A stretch of 64,000 bases of DNA from Acanthosepion esculentum (GCA_964036315.1 OZ038517.1:55989603-56053602); one strand, 5' to 3'; counted from the stretch's first letter, positions 33,328 through 45,139 are shown. Notes: generated from the letters alone by a model not told the origin. A program made the numbers and translations.

Positions 33328-33813
33328 TTATATAGTCTTCGCTGTCCTTTTTGTTAGATTCAGACATTTCCATCTTTTGTGGAATAATGAGGTATTTCGG
33401 CTAAAACGTTCTGTTGACAGTTTTATGGCTTTCTTGAAGGTTAACTCATTTGTTTTCCTGGGTAGGATGTAGTCTACGAATTTAGTGTATTCACTTGACC
33501 CCCCTAATTTTCTTAGTAGTAGACGTACTTTTCTCGCGTCTGACCAATTCCCGCAATCAAACTCATATAAATCTTCGTACCTTCTGAAGTAAGCTGCGAA
33601 GGTTTTGTCTTCGTCCTGTGCATACGTGAAGTCTTCGATAGAGCTCCATATAGCATTTTGCGATAGAACTGTTTCATTCTCGGAATATTGCCCTTTATCT
33701 GTTATTACCCGTAGCAATAATTCTTGTAGTTCAAGATTCTTCTGTTCATTTTTCTGTTGCTGCTCAAATTGTATTTTCATAAGTTCCAATATGGTTGTCT
33801 TAAAGTCTTCCAT
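33328..33813 (-). pseudogene. Gypsy Gag
   Basis: 161 residues starting MEDFKTTILELMKIQFEQQQ. A Gln/Glu-rich coiled-coil-like N-terminus is followed by ARKVRLLLRKLGG, a helical region usual for gypsy capsid. The frame breaks near 33328, before the nucleocapsid. The start is the first Met downstream of the leader. Confidence 0.75.
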
Positions 33814-33889
33814 ATTTACCGTAATTACGTGTAAATATTTTTCTTTTGGTTTAGACTTCAGGTCTTTGTTACTACTGTAAAGTTGGTGT

Positions 33890-34163
33890 CCAAAAAAATA
33901 TTTTTCACTTTTTTCACTTTTTTATGTTCGCGTATAACGTTTTTTTTTTCACTAACAACGTCGCCTCTGTTACGGACGACCGATACTAAAAGATTTTTGG
34001 TAGATTCTCAACGTAGAACTTGTTTTTTTTTTCAATATTCGCGTAGAACTTGTTTCTTCAGTATACTTTTTTGGTTTCTCCGCGTAGAGTTTGTTTCTGA
34101 AGTTTCGCCAGTATACTTTTTTAGAATTTCTCCGCGTAGAGTTTCTTCAGACCTCGTCGACAC
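33890..34163 (-). repeat. Gypsy 5' leader with short internal repeats
   Basis: The leader holds three diverged copies of a unit with CCGCGTAGAGTTT or GCGTAGAACTTG next to CAGTATACTTTTTT. No TGG-type primer-binding site is evident directly after the LTR (minus strand begins GTGTCGACGAGG), so priming is unusual or the site is mutated. Confidence 0.6.
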
Positions 34164-34443
34164 TGTTATGGTCCAATATCCTCACACCACGGTTATGGTC
34201 CACGGTAGAACCAAGGATGAACAACATGAACACAAGAGTAGTAAATAACAAAGATATATTACAACAGAAATATAATACAAGAAGTTGAAGGGTTAGTATT
34301 AACTGTCAGTCTAATTTAGAGTGAACTAATATTGTCTTGACTCGTTAAGTCTCAACTCATTCCTAGTCCCTCTCTCTAAGAGAGGCGCAGTATTTATAGA
34401 GTCAGGAAGTGTCCATTATCGTTATATGTAAGTTCCAATAACA
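34164..34443 (-). repeat. 5' LTR of the gypsy element
   Basis: 280 bp. A TATA-like CTATAAATA lies on the minus strand at 34391-34399, about 50 bp into the LTR, making a short U3. Confidence 0.93.
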
Positions 34444-34640
34444 GATAGTTTGTTGTGTTTGGGGAAATGTTTCACCTATTTAAAGAATCCTTTTCAATTT
34501 TTGTTTTTATTGTATTATTGTAGAGTGGGTTGAACCAGATTATGTTTTTTTTTAATTTGTTTGTTTGGTTTGTTTGGAATTTCATCTCAACATCAAGGAA
34601 CCGATTAGAAAACTGGAAAGAATCAGTATAAAAATAGGCA
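34444..34640 (-). pseudogene. PLE-3 fragment upstream of the gypsy insertion
   Basis: Starts with the right GATAG duplication. The minus strand encodes WFNPLYNNTIKTKI, the PLE segment between RT and endonuclease, with a frameshift before FPKHNKLS-like codons. Together with 28830-29456 it is one PLE broken by the LTR element. Confidence 0.75.
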
Positions 34641-34710
34641 TAATATGTCTATATTATTCAATGTATATTATTCAATGTATTTGAATGGAGATATGCTGCC
34701 CCACTCTCTA

Positions 34711-34742
34711 TATACATATATATATATATATATGCATATATT

Positions 34743-34797
<55 letters not shown>

Positions 34798-34822
34798 ATG
34801 CGTGCGCGAACGCGTATGTGTA

Positions 34823-34853
<31 letters not shown>
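34711..34853. repeat. (TA)n and (GT)n microsatellites
   Basis: TA runs, then two GT runs separated by a short CpG-rich piece. Confidence 0.98.
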
Positions 34854-34858
<5 letters not shown>

Positions 34859-34859
34859 C

Positions 34860-35570
34860 GCGCTGTCGTGCGCAATATGGCCGTACAGCAGAATAGTTGT
34901 TTACAGACGGTGAGTCTTCATTTTCTTCATATCAATTTCTTTGTTAAAAATCCATTAGCAAGTCATCCATCATTGTATGGCATATTCAAGATTGTCTTCG
35001 CATAAAAGACATTGGATTCTGTCAATTCTTTTTTCAGACACATTAATCTTTAATGACAATCAAAAGTAGAAAAGGATCTTGGAGATTTTCACAATGTCCT
35101 CCCACCATATTTGAACTTGCAGCTCAATCACAGAAATAGATTCAAGGTCATTTGGTCTGCATTAAAATTGATATATAATTCACTCATTGTAAATGAGTTG
35201 TCGGCGGCTTGCAATGGAGTTCAAGTGACAGAAAGTTTCAATACTTCAGCACTCTCCTCATTATTGTTTTTAGTTATACTGTCGTCTATGTTTCAAACTC
35301 TACCCCTTTTTGTATCTTATCGATAAGGTCAAATTGGTAACTAATCTAAAAAATTGCCTACAAGAAATGGGTTGTTAATTTTATCGCCTCCAACATAATC
35401 AAATGAAGACTCATTTTGCCTTCCATCTGTGCATGATTGATGCTAACCTCCAGGACTCATTACGCTTTCTAGAGCGAACCTTTTCTGTTGATATGAAGTG
35501 CAAAGATTGTATCAATTGCTAGATTTACAAGTAAGAAGGTTGCTTTAATATGTCGTATTTTTCTTGTCAG
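34860..35570. other. No recognised gene
   Basis: A 71-codon plus-strand frame at 35111-35326 has no family signature. Confidence 0.35.
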
Positions 35571-35579
35571 AATCTCACA

Positions 35580-36130
35580 CATTATATTTGGCCTGCTGAT
35601 TCTATTAAGTATTTAGAGATTCTTGATAAATTCTGCAGTGTTATTCGTCCTTAGTCACATTCCCTCCTCCGTGACGTAACTTTTCTGTGTCTTATTAATA
35701 AATACAGGGTACGGTCGAAATACCTCATAGAAACTCCTCGCGCATAATGGGAGAGCATTAGCTAGATAAAGACACCATTGCCACTAATCTTTTACCATTA
35801 TGTGGGAGGTATATCTGCCTCACTCTATACTTTCATGATAACTGTTCTGATGAACTTGCCTCTATGGTACCTAGACTTTATAAATTTAAGCGCAGTACTA
35901 GATTTGCGGCAAGGTCTCATCATTTTACAGTTGAAATTATGTAATCGTAAGTTCTATGCTAACAGTTTCATCTATTGGACTTCTTTCTTGCGGGTCTCTC
36001 TTCCTACTTCTTGCTTCTCAGTCAACTTTGATCTTCATAAATTTAATTTCAATGTCAATCTTCTCTTCTTAATTCTCATACTTTTATTGTCGTCGCCCCT
36101 TAATAGTAATTTTTCTCATATTCTTTAACA
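35580..36130 (+). pseudogene. CR1/Jockey-type LINE 3' fragment
   Basis: Decayed reading with LASMVPRLYKFKRSTRFAAR and HHFTVEI in broken frames, then the C-terminal region. It is more diverged than the copies at 36245 and 40570. Confidence 0.65.
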
Positions 36131-36244
36131 CTCAGCAATCCCTTGCATCTTAGTGGTTTTATTGCCTTGCTTGATGTGAAATGATACCTTTTGCATACGA
36201 ACATGTATAATATGATAATTAAATAAAAGAGCATATTAATATTT

Positions 36245-36862
36245 TTTTTTTAAGCGTATCACCCCAAGCAAGGCTGGAGGCCACTATCACGCAAGGGGTT
36301 ATAGAAGTGTTGGAGGAAGAGCAGATAGGAGTGGTAAAGGAGAGGATGTGGAGAAAGCGAGAGACAGTGGGTCGATCAAGGCAAGGGGGTTACAGAAGAT
36401 TTGGAGCGAGAGCAGATAGGAATGAAAGGTGAAAGGATGTGGAGAAGGGAAGTGGGTAGATCAAGGCAACTGGAGATGTCGATTGACGTTACACTTAAAT
36501 AGTTGGAGATTGTATTTGTCAGGGAAACAGGAATAGGGAAGGGAGTTCCACAGGCAAGATGTGCGAGACCTGAAGCTATTGTAGTAGAAAAGACGTCTAC
36601 ATCTAACAGTTTCAACGGTGAAGGGGTGGGAACGGGATGCCAGCCTCGTAGGACGTTTAAATTCATGAGGCCTAGGGACAAGCGAAAGCAGCTCCTCGGA
36701 GCAATTACCGTGAAAGTATTTGTAAAAAAGACAGAGCGAGGCAACATCGCGTCTGTGAGAGAGCGACTGCAGACGAGATGACAGATCAGGGCCAATTACA
36801 TTGCATATCTGTCTCTGGATCTTATCAAGAACCCTGAGGCAAACAGCAGGGCCTCCAGACCA
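36245..36862 (-). mobile_element. 5'-truncated CR1/Jockey-type LINE with open C-terminal frame
   Basis: On the minus strand from about 36842 an uninterrupted frame without Met runs for about 125 codons to a stop near 36460. It reads VLDKIQRQICNVIGPDLSSR, then SHRRDVASLCLFYKYFHG, and later LWNSLPYSCFPDKYNLQLF. This is the conserved segment after the RT thumb in Jockey/CR1-type LINEs. A 3' UTR of about 200 bp ends in a run of A (minus strand), as expected for target-primed insertion. Best preserved LINE in the window, so probably young. Confidence 0.8.
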
Positions 36863-36869
36863 TATATGG

Positions 36870-37150
36870 CAGAAATATTGAAATATGTCATGATTATATT
36901 TATAGAGATATACTTATTAAAAGCAACCGAAACAAAGAAGCAAAAGAAAACGGGTTGCCAAATGAAAAAAAAAATGGCAAACATGGACCTTCGTTCCCGA
37001 AAAAACAGTTTTTCCGTTGACATCTCTATTATTTTAACTACCTTCACTCCTCGGCAATGTTATTCTTTTTTAAAAAGTGTTGGTTAGAATTGTAATAAAG
37101 CCTAAACATATGAATGTGAATTTATACAGTTTCTTTGTACATGAGAATGA
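36870..37150. other. No recognised feature
   Basis: Short frames without motif. Confidence 0.3.
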
Positions 37151-37340
37151 CAACAAAAATAATAAATGATTGTTTATTCGAATACCTTCCGGTTTCTTGA
37201 TTTCCAGCCCACTTTGATGTTGAAATATTTAAATGCAATATCAGTCATTATCTTCTGTCTTCTTGATTCCTCTTCTTTTGTTCTCTCTTCCTTAATGTTT
37301 TTTTTCTTTTCACACTCGGTAACTAACTTCGTCTTAGTGG
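37150..37340 (+). pseudogene. LINE 3' end fragment (CR1/Jockey type)
   Basis: Resembles the last codons of the LINE (phrase ending EIFKCNISVIIFCL) and the matching fragment at 46640-46760. Confidence 0.5.
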
Positions 37341-37608
37341 CTTTGTTTGGAATGAGAATTTTTGCCAGTTATTCCGGTTTAGCAAACTTCGTACATTGAC
37401 ATGATGCTGGAATAAGACATAGATGTTGGGTCGATGAATTGGGACAAATGCCACATGGACAAAATCCACACTGCGACTGAACAACTAAAAGTTTATACGG
37501 TGCCGAGTTGCCAACTGAGCCATATAAAGACTGCCACATCACAAAACGTGTCCACTGATCGGTAACGTTACTTTCCACTTGCTTTGATCATGAAATTATC
37601 AATACACA

Positions 37609-37611
<3 letters not shown>

Positions 37612-37674
<63 letters not shown>

Positions 37675-37839
37675 GTATGTATTCACACATTGTGCGTTGG
37701 TTTTAATAAAATAGCGCCCGATGAAGAATAAGAGCTATAAATTATATATTAAAGTAAATACAGTATATTTATGGCTTTATACACTTAAGTGTGTATATAT
37801 GTATATATGTAATGTTATATTTATATGATGCACCTACAG

Positions 37840-37904
<65 letters not shown>

Positions 37905-38088
37905 TAAATTTTTATATGAATGTTTTATCGACAAGGTTGATAGATAGATATATATAGATCCAATTATATGGATAATTATATCTATATAATTGCATATGTA
38001 GCTCTGCCATGCTATTCGTGGGCACATTGTGTATTTTTATAATCATTTAGATACGCATGTTTGTATTTGAATTATATATTGTAATTTG

Positions 38089-38172
<84 letters not shown>
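37612..38172. repeat. Cluster of (TA)n arrays, GTAT and GT runs
   Basis: TA at 37612-37660 then GTAT units; TA at 37840-37900; TA at 38093-38139 then GT to 38172. Unremarkable AT-rich sequence between. Confidence 0.95.
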
Positions 38173-38174
<2 letters not shown>

Positions 38175-39145
38175 TGAGACATGTTTCATAGAATAATTCA
38201 GACAAGTTTTGTCTACTTATTTTCATTTGGATCCTTTTATATCCACGGAAAAGTTTTTCGGTCTCATTATTAATGGAAGAGAGAAAATTACCTTGTTGAT
38301 ACATATTTATTCCGATACTTTGGACATTAGCACAATGTCATCTCTGCCAAATATTGTAGTGTTCAGCATTTTCAAAGACAAAATTGCTGTGTTCATCTGA
38401 AAGTTAAAATTCTTTACTTGTGAAGCAAAGAACGCAGGGTATAGTGTTGTGCGATTAGATTGCGTAACGCTTCAGTTGAGGAAACTAAGTTATGAGGTTG
38501 TCGAGAGTTTTTTTTAAAAAACTATTAAAAACTATTAATACAAACTTAGATATTTTAAACTATCTACTGTAAAAATTTTAAAACATTTGTGCAGTATTCA
38601 TAATTTTATTAAGATTTGGTTTCAGTTTTTTTAATATAGATAGCTTCAAGAATTTTTAGTTTATGTTTATTATTTTCCTGAAAAGTATAGATGTATTTTC
38701 AACAAGAATTTTTCTAAATTGCGAATGTGGACTGGTATACTTTTGTAAATGTTTAGAAATGTTGGACGCATCATTGAACTGAAACTTCAGCCGCCGAGAC
38801 AACGTGGTCGCCAACATATATATTGTTTTTTTCCGTTGGAGATACAATCAACCACGGGACATTTAAATTTATATACGATGTTGGTTTTCTACAACACGTT
38901 AGTTGGTACTTACGAATTATTAAATTTGATATACTAGATTTAGTGTAGTATATAATTCATTTTATTTTTTACTAAGATCCGTGGTGGTTGCTCGACCTGA
39001 AAGTATTTCTAACTTGGTCCCACCTGCCTTTATTAAAACCGGTCACCATATCTATCCCATTTAACTGTAATCAGCTTAGCCATAATGATGAGATTATTGG
39101 GCTTCGTTCATTTGTACTCCAGCCACATTTTGCCGCGCTACATCC
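38175..39145. other. No recognised gene
   Basis: Frames of about 60 codons only, no motifs or structure. Confidence 0.4.
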
Positions 39146-39147
39146 AC

Positions 39148-39150
39148 TCA

Positions 39151-39210
<60 letters not shown>

Positions 39211-39211
39211 G
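39148..39211. repeat. (ATA)n trinucleotide array
   Basis: About 21 uninterrupted units. Confidence 0.98.
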
Positions 39212-39532
39212 CATCTAAAACTAGTTTTTCGAAGGAAAGGATGAGAAAAGGTATGTATATGTCGTCGTATTGCAGGAATTTACTGAAATTAGGTAAGTTT
39301 AATACGTCATTGAATTGAACAATAATTATGAAGCATTTTAGAACATTATCGACATTAACTGTAAGTAATGCTTGGTTGTTCTTTTACAAGTATGCCTCTC
39401 TGCTAGGATGATTAGCTAATCCGATTTTCAAACACCCACTCAGGTGCATTTGTCTTTCTTCACCCACTGATTCTGCGTAGACTTTAATTACAGATTCTCG
39501 GAGAGCGCATATTCTGGCGTGAACAAATTTTG

Positions 39533-39800
39533 TACGTTGAAACCCTCGGTCACAATGACTGACGTTTTGCAAGAACAACCATCAATGGTTTCTGAACAAT
39601 TTCGTCTACGCAATTTCACTCACAAGGCTTGGTTCAACCACTAATATGACTTTCATTTACTTCCCAATTATGCCGCATGCTGTACGTTCAAACCCTTGGT
39701 CACGATGACTTGTGATACTTTGCTAGCACATCCATCGATGGCTTTTGAACAGTTTCGTCTACGCAGTTTCGCTCACAAAGCTTGATTCAACCCCTGCACT
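39533..39800. repeat. Tandem direct repeat, about 110-bp unit
   Basis: 39533-39642 and 39683-39795 share GTACGTT...CGGTCACAATGACT-type sequence and end in GCTTGGTTCAACC / GCTTGATTCAACC. About 40 bp separates them. Confidence 0.75.
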
Positions 39801-39809
39801 TCCAGACCG

Positions 39810-39915
39810 ATATTAAGAATTCCATGATAATGTGACAATGGTGAGATTCGAACCTGAGTTTCATAGTCAGAATGCCAACTTTCTATGCACTCTGTTACAT
39901 GTCCACTCACTAACG
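39810..39915 (-). mobile_element. tRNA-type SINE head
   Basis: The minus strand holds AGGTTCGAATCTC, a good B box, about 60 bp after a weak A-box region. Structure of the rest unclear. Confidence 0.4.
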
Positions 39916-40055
39916 TTGACTACAAATTTTGCCATGCAGATCTATCTTCTGGCAACACACAACCAAGGTCTATTCTTCCATAGATTTTATCTGTCTTAGC
40001 GAACTGTTCTAGGTCGATTTTGTAGTCTCTTTGATAGAAAAAAATAGATAGACAG

Positions 40056-40060
<5 letters not shown>

Positions 40061-40140
<80 letters not shown>

Positions 40141-40216
40141 GATTTTGGTTGGAACCAAAACAAAAGTTGGAGAATGTTTCATCCTTCATTCTCCAAATTT
40201 TGTTTTGGTTGCAACC
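40061..40216. repeat. (TA)n array next to 30-bp hairpin
   Basis: TA at 40061-40134, then arms 40147-40176 and 40187-40216 pairing at 28 of 30 positions around a 10-nt loop. Confidence 0.9.
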
Positions 40217-40221
40217 AGTAT

Positions 40222-40330
40222 GCATTTGGATGTGGGTGGAGTGTAACGGTTAACGGCGCATTCACGTTTGCTAATATACTACTGTGAAACGTGCGAACCC
40301 GTTTCTTCTTCCCTCACCTATAGGTTAAAT
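40222..40330 (+). mobile_element. tRNA-type SINE head
   Basis: GGGTGGAGTGTAACGGTTAA resembles an A-box region and GTGCGAACCCG a weak B box. Confidence 0.4.
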
Positions 40331-40569
40331 AATAATGCAGACTGGGCTCTCGAGCCGCTGTTGACAACCAGTCCAAGAGAAGGGCAATCCCGAATTCAAA
40401 ACCGTATGTAACCCCAGCGCATAATATACAGCCATTGAAAAGATTATACACGGGTTTGCGGACAATGATCGCAACTGATCTCGAATAAGAAAAGAAATGT
40501 CATTTGATGTTTCGTTAATATTTTAGTATCAGAATATGGCCCCAGACGCACATTAATACTGATACTATT

Positions 40570-41030
40570 TAATGATTCTTGATAAAATCCAAAGGAGGAT
40601 CCGCAATGTTATCGGTCCTGACATAGCATCTCGGCTTCAGTCATTTTCCCACCGCCGCAACGTAGCTTTGCTGTGCCTTTTCTATAAATATTTTCATGGA
40701 AATTATGCTGATGAACTTTACCCTTTGGTGCTTAAACTTTACAAATGTAATCGCAGTACTCGACTGGCGCCAAGGTCTCAACATTTTACAGTTGAAATGG
40801 CGAGATGTAACGCTAAGTTCTACGCTAAGTGTTTCTACTCTTTTACTACTCGTTTATGTAACTCTCTTCTGGCTTCTTGCTGCCCAGTCAAAATTGATTT
40901 TCAAAAATTTAAATCCATTGTCAGTTGTTATCTTTTTAATTCCTGATCTTTTATTGCACTCCTTAATCAGATTTTCATTTTCTGGTATTCTTTCGCATGC
41001 GTCTTAGTCGCCTTATTGCCTTACTTGTGG
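40570..41030 (+). pseudogene. CR1/Jockey-type LINE 3' fragment
   Basis: Open for about 124 codons: ILDKIQRRIRNVIGPDIASR, RRNVALLCLFYKYFHGN and SLLASCCPVKIDFQKFK. Same domain as in 36245-36862 but a different subfamily. The frame starts at a Met that is not a real start: the LINE is 5' truncated. Confidence 0.75.
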
Positions 41031-41334
41031 TGAAATGATATATTGATGCTAACTCTTTTCTGTCTGCAAAAATACTTCGTACAGATAAGTATTCATTGGT
41101 TCTGTTAAATGTTAGTTTATTTCTTTTATTTAATGCTATGTCCTTTAAGGTTGTAGGCGATCACGACTGAATTGCCATAACTTTATAGGAAAGATTGTGG
41201 AGTAGTTTGCTGTTACCTTTTCCACGGTTTTGAATTTTGAGTTGTGCTTCTCCGGGATTTGGTTGACACCTACAGATAAAGATCCCCATCTCCGCTGTTA
41301 GTTAAGCCATAAGAAAAATAGGATTTAGTGAGAA

Positions 41335-41430
41335 TTAAATCCAATAAACGGGGACAGAACTCGAATCTTGCCAGTTCCATTCTCCAGACTGATAACTGTT
41401 ACCCTACCAACACATCCCCTAAATGTCAGT
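41335..41430 (-). mobile_element. tRNA-type SINE head
   Basis: Minus strand starts GGGATGTGTTGGTAGGGTAA and has AGATTCGAGTTCTGTC as a B-box-like element. Confidence 0.45.
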
Positions 41431-41439
41431 ACCTACGTA

Positions 41440-42375
41440 ATAAATCCTGATTTAAGTCAATAATAACTTACAACTGATTTTTGCATAGGCTTCTGCATGA
41501 ATTATTGTGCAGAAAATGATTTATTTATTCGAAGCTGGCTCAGTAGAAATATTCTCCAATATCTGTTTAATCGTATGGCGGTATTGTAAAGCGAATGTAA
41601 TCCATTTGTGTCTATGATTCAAAAATAGATCATTGAACTGGTATTATTTGTGTCACTTTTTGGCCAGTTGCCATCTGGAATCCATTTCTGTGACGGTAAG
41701 AGGTAACCGTAGAAAGTAGCGAGATTTATTTTTAAGCTCATATTTCTTCATGGAATTGAAATTTATTTCTAGATTACATTTGAGCAGTGAAGGTCTCGAC
41801 ATTTTTGTTCGATTCGTGACCCGTAGCCAAATAATGGATTCCTCAAATTACGATTCCCTCTTCCTCACCTCGAAATTGTTTCTCTTATTTATAATTTGCG
41901 ATTTCTTCCCGAAAAGGAGATCGGAAAATGGGAAAATGCAACTTTGATTTAAATTATGATTGCTTCCACCTTCGCTGTTAAAATTATCATTGCAGTAAGA
42001 TTAATATGAATATATTTATAAAATAATTAATTCTGTCGTTTTTTATTCATTCATTCATTCGTTTTCTACGGCTTATCAACCCATTGCAGGTTATTTAAAG
42101 TCAGAAAATGTTTTTAGATTGGAAGAATTTTTTCGAGATAATGTGGATATAAAGTGGGAGATCATTTCTATATTACAATCATAATGTAAACTGATCTCTC
42201 ACTTTGTGGCCATGGTAGTTTCTATCCATTTATATTCCCGAGAATGTTAATGAATCCAAAAGACATGCTAATCAGTATTTCATTGATTAATTTTCTACGG
42301 CTTATCAACTCTTTGCAGGCTATTTAAAGCCAGGTAAAGTTTTTAGATTGTAAGAATTTTTTGAGATAATGGTTT
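41440..42375. other. No gene; diverged repeat pieces
   Basis: Two similar pieces (42055-42110 and 42292-42350, CGGCTTATCAACYC...GGTTATTTAAAG type) resemble the head of family B. Otherwise nothing. Confidence 0.4.
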
Positions 42376-42379
42376 AGTG

Positions 42380-42545
42380 ATACAAGTCTTACAAATACCC
42401 GTGGGAGGTGTATTCACACCCTTCCTCAAAGGTATTTGCGTGTAAGTGAATATAACGAACCCAACGGGAATTGGAACTCGACTCACCGATTAACAATTCG
42501 AGCCATTATCCCTTACACCACCCACACATCCAAGCTTACAGCCCC
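42380..42545 (-). mobile_element. tRNA-type SINE, same family as 46300 and 61655
   Basis: Minus strand has TGGTGTAAGGGATAATGGC (A-box region) and GTCGAGTTCCAATTCCCG (B-box region), followed by TTCACTTACACGCAAATACC, a body shared with 46300-46480 and 61655-61765. Confidence 0.6.
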
Positions 42546-42654
42546 TAGTATTCCCAAGCAATAAACCTATCTAAGTAATGACTAGGCTCAACGTTGCTTA
42601 ACTTCGGTGATCGTACAGGAACCAATGTTTCAACGTGATGTGGCCGTAAGCTGT

Positions 42655-43115
42655 TGGTTGGCTGATTTTGATTAACGTCATATCAACACTTCTATGAGTT
42701 ATTTAATGCCGTAATTTAAATATTTCGTACGTAATTTTATGCTTTCAACTACAGATTATTTTGTACATAATTTTATACTTTAGATATATAGTTTGTTGAT
42801 GATAAAATGTAGTGAAGGTAGATTTTCTTTTAATGTATGGCTGGTAAGTTCACTACAAAGATGTATTTTTATACTATTTTGTGTTGTATTGATTGTCATT
42901 TTGTTGGTAATTTTAATATAAAAATGTACAGTTGAATTTTGTTTGTGTGTCCATAGCTTGGACCCTAACATGTGTTACCCCTCGGGTTCAGAGTGAAGCT
43001 TGAAACAACAGCAAACGAGGTGGTTCCACGCTCTTTAAAACCTTCATTCCTCCGATCAGAGACCTGGCTGCCAAATGTAGTTTATCGTCATATCCAGGAC
43101 TATCGTCCTGTCTAT
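42655..43115 (+). repeat. Dispersed repeat family B, copy 2
   Basis: Starts with a head (CATATCAACACTTCTATGAG...TTATTTAATGCCG), passes through AT-rich pieces with ATAAAAATGTA, and ends with the GGGACCCTAACA...GGTGGTTCCACGCTC block. The order is conserved in the other copies, so it is one element of some 450 bp. Confidence 0.75.
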
Positions 43116-43119
43116 GTTG

Positions 43120-43865
43120 GATAATTAAACAAAACCAAATTAATTATCGACCAAGTAAAAACAGATCAAATGAATCGCGTTAACTGCGTGGTGTTAGCAG
43201 AGAAGCAAAATCATTGAATTTATAGAGAGAAATTTCTAATATTCGGTCGATACCCAGGCCCTGTTGCTAATTAGAATTAGAATTTAATTAAAGAAAATGG
43301 TTCAGCATGACAGGCTATTTGAATCGCTTCCTGCCATTTTATATGAATATATTGACGGCTGAAATAAAAAGAGTTACACCATAACTCAATCAAAACAGCG
43401 AATCTCGCCATTTTTATTTTTTCTCGTTAAAGACTTATCAGCTGTCATCTTTTCATTATCAAGTGGATATGGATTTTTTTTATAATTTAAAGGAATTCCT
43501 TTAACTCATGAAAAACATTTCATGAATATCAAGATAAACTTTCAAAATTTCATCACTATGAAACCGAATGAAGAGAAGTGGTAAATCAAATTGAAGGAAA
43601 TGTTAATTCTGACAAAATATAAAAATAGGTATGATAGGGTTGGAAAGGTAAACCACTCGGAACTATACAAACAGCTATGATTCACGCCAACAGAATATGC
43701 ACATATGTTTTAGAAAAAAATCCTCTAGAATTTTCGAGATTCAATCAAATCATCTAATCTAAGCCAGTAGACCGGATCTAATTATTGGGATAAAAAAAAA
43801 AAAGAAAAAAAAACTTTTAATTCGTGGATGTCATTTTTTGAGCAGACCATTGTAAAATTAGAAAA
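43120..43865. other. AT-rich, nothing recognised
   Basis: No frames, boxes or terminal repeats. Confidence 0.4.
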
Positions 43866-43869
43866 AAAT

Positions 43870-44240
43870 GACAAAAGTTATAGAAATATGTAGACCTCAA
43901 CAGCTGCTTAACGGAGGAATCCTTCCCAAGCCTGTGGAAGGTGTCAAGCGTATTCCCAGTTTTCAAGAACGCAGGCATGCGATCATCATCCATCCCAGTA
44001 CAGACACATCAGTCTCCTCAGTATCTTTTTGAGGCTATAATCAATAAGATGGCCGTCGAACACCTAGAAAAGAACAACCTCTTCAGCGACGAGCAGTATG
44101 GGATTCGGTCGGCTCGTTCCACTGCCGACGTCCTAATAACCACTCATAGCATTAGATATTGCCTTTGACAAGGTGTGGCACAAAGGTTTATTACACAAGC
44201 TCTCCAGATGAAATCACTGGAAGAGTCTTCTCTATCAAAA
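43870..44240 (+). pseudogene. CR1/Jockey-type LINE reverse transcriptase fragment
   Basis: Reads SLWKVSSVFPVFKNAGMRSS, then FEAIINKMAVEHLEKNNLFS, DEQYGIRSARSTADVL and DKVWHKGLLHKL. This is the RT fingers to palm region: RPISL-type block damaged, QYGFR-like segment, and the Asp of motif A in FDKVWH. Probably same LINE type as at 36245 and 40570. Interrupted near 44168. Confidence 0.75.
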
Positions 44241-44639
44241 AATCCTTCCTAACTTCCTGAAGGTAGTTATTAATTCAACGTTCGCAGTAACTATTGTTGT
44301 TGTCTGACATTTCACATTAGAACAAATTTATAGAGTGAAGCCGAAACAGTTTACGGAATTATCTAAATAAATCAATCTAATTTGTTTTATTTGATTTAAA
44401 AATGTACTGAATTATTTATAAAAGTAAAAAAAGAATTTTACTGAATATTTATGATTATTACATTAGGAAATTATAAATGTTTCTCTCACGGTCAGGTCTA
44501 TAGATCTATGTCTAAATTAAGAAATTCAATGGGGCTTATGACAAACGGAAATTTAGAAAGATGCCTTCCTAAAAATATTTATACAGAAATGTTAGAAAGA
44601 TATTCCAAAAACTAAGAGTATTAAACAGAAAAAACTTTG

Positions 44640-44820
44640 TTTGAAACAAAGAAAAGAGAACTGAAGTGTTAGATGATCTGTCGTCCAATATGGCAGCGAA
44701 TGCTGGACAATCTCCTCAAATATAAAAAAGAGGCTTGAAGCAACAGAAATTGGGCTCTACAAAAGGATATAAAGGATAGCATGGAGCGAATATGTGAGCA
44801 ACGGCGAAGTTTTATTTAGT
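44640..44820 (+). pseudogene. RTE-type LINE fragment
   Basis: Codes for broken versions of SECWTIS and KRLEATE...YKRI in shifting frames. Followed directly by family B (44823). Confidence 0.6.
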
Positions 44821-44822
44821 TG

Positions 44823-45130
44823 CTTGATTTTGTTTATTGGCATATCAACCTCTATGAGTTATTTAATGCTGAAATATAAATATTTGGAACATAATTGTAT
44901 GTTTTCAACTATAGATAAAATGCTTCGTTGGTAATTTTACTATAAAAGAGTTTTGTTGGTAATATCATTTGTACGAAAATGTATTTTTGATATTTTTATT
45001 ATAAAAATGTATTTTTATAATTTCCTATTTATTTTATTTTTTTTGGGGGGGGGGGTACTATTTACACATATTGGGACCCTAACAGGTGCTACAACCCCGG
45101 GTCAGGGTGGATCGGGAGACAGAAGCAATT
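44823..45130 (+). repeat. Dispersed repeat family B, copy 3
   Basis: Head CATATCAACCTCTATGAG and end GGGACCCTAACAGGTGC...CCCGGGTCAGGGTGGA are present; G9-10 run at 45045. Placed between two RTE fragments of the same strand. Confidence 0.75.
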
Positions 45131-45139
45131 AAGAGCTTG

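Larger units (their letters stand above)
29457..34443 (-). mobile_element. Ty3/gypsy-type LTR retrotransposon, 4987 bp
   Basis: Two LTRs in direct orientation (29457-29735 and 34164-34443), about 94-95 percent identical by hand alignment, a polypurine tract next to the 3' LTR, and the order gag, zinc knuckles, protease, RT, RNase H, integrase on the minus strand. Integrase after RNase H identifies the Ty3/gypsy order. No env-like frame was seen. Coding regions carry a stop, frameshifts and active-site changes, so this copy is not autonomous. It is inserted in PLE-3. Confidence 0.95.
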
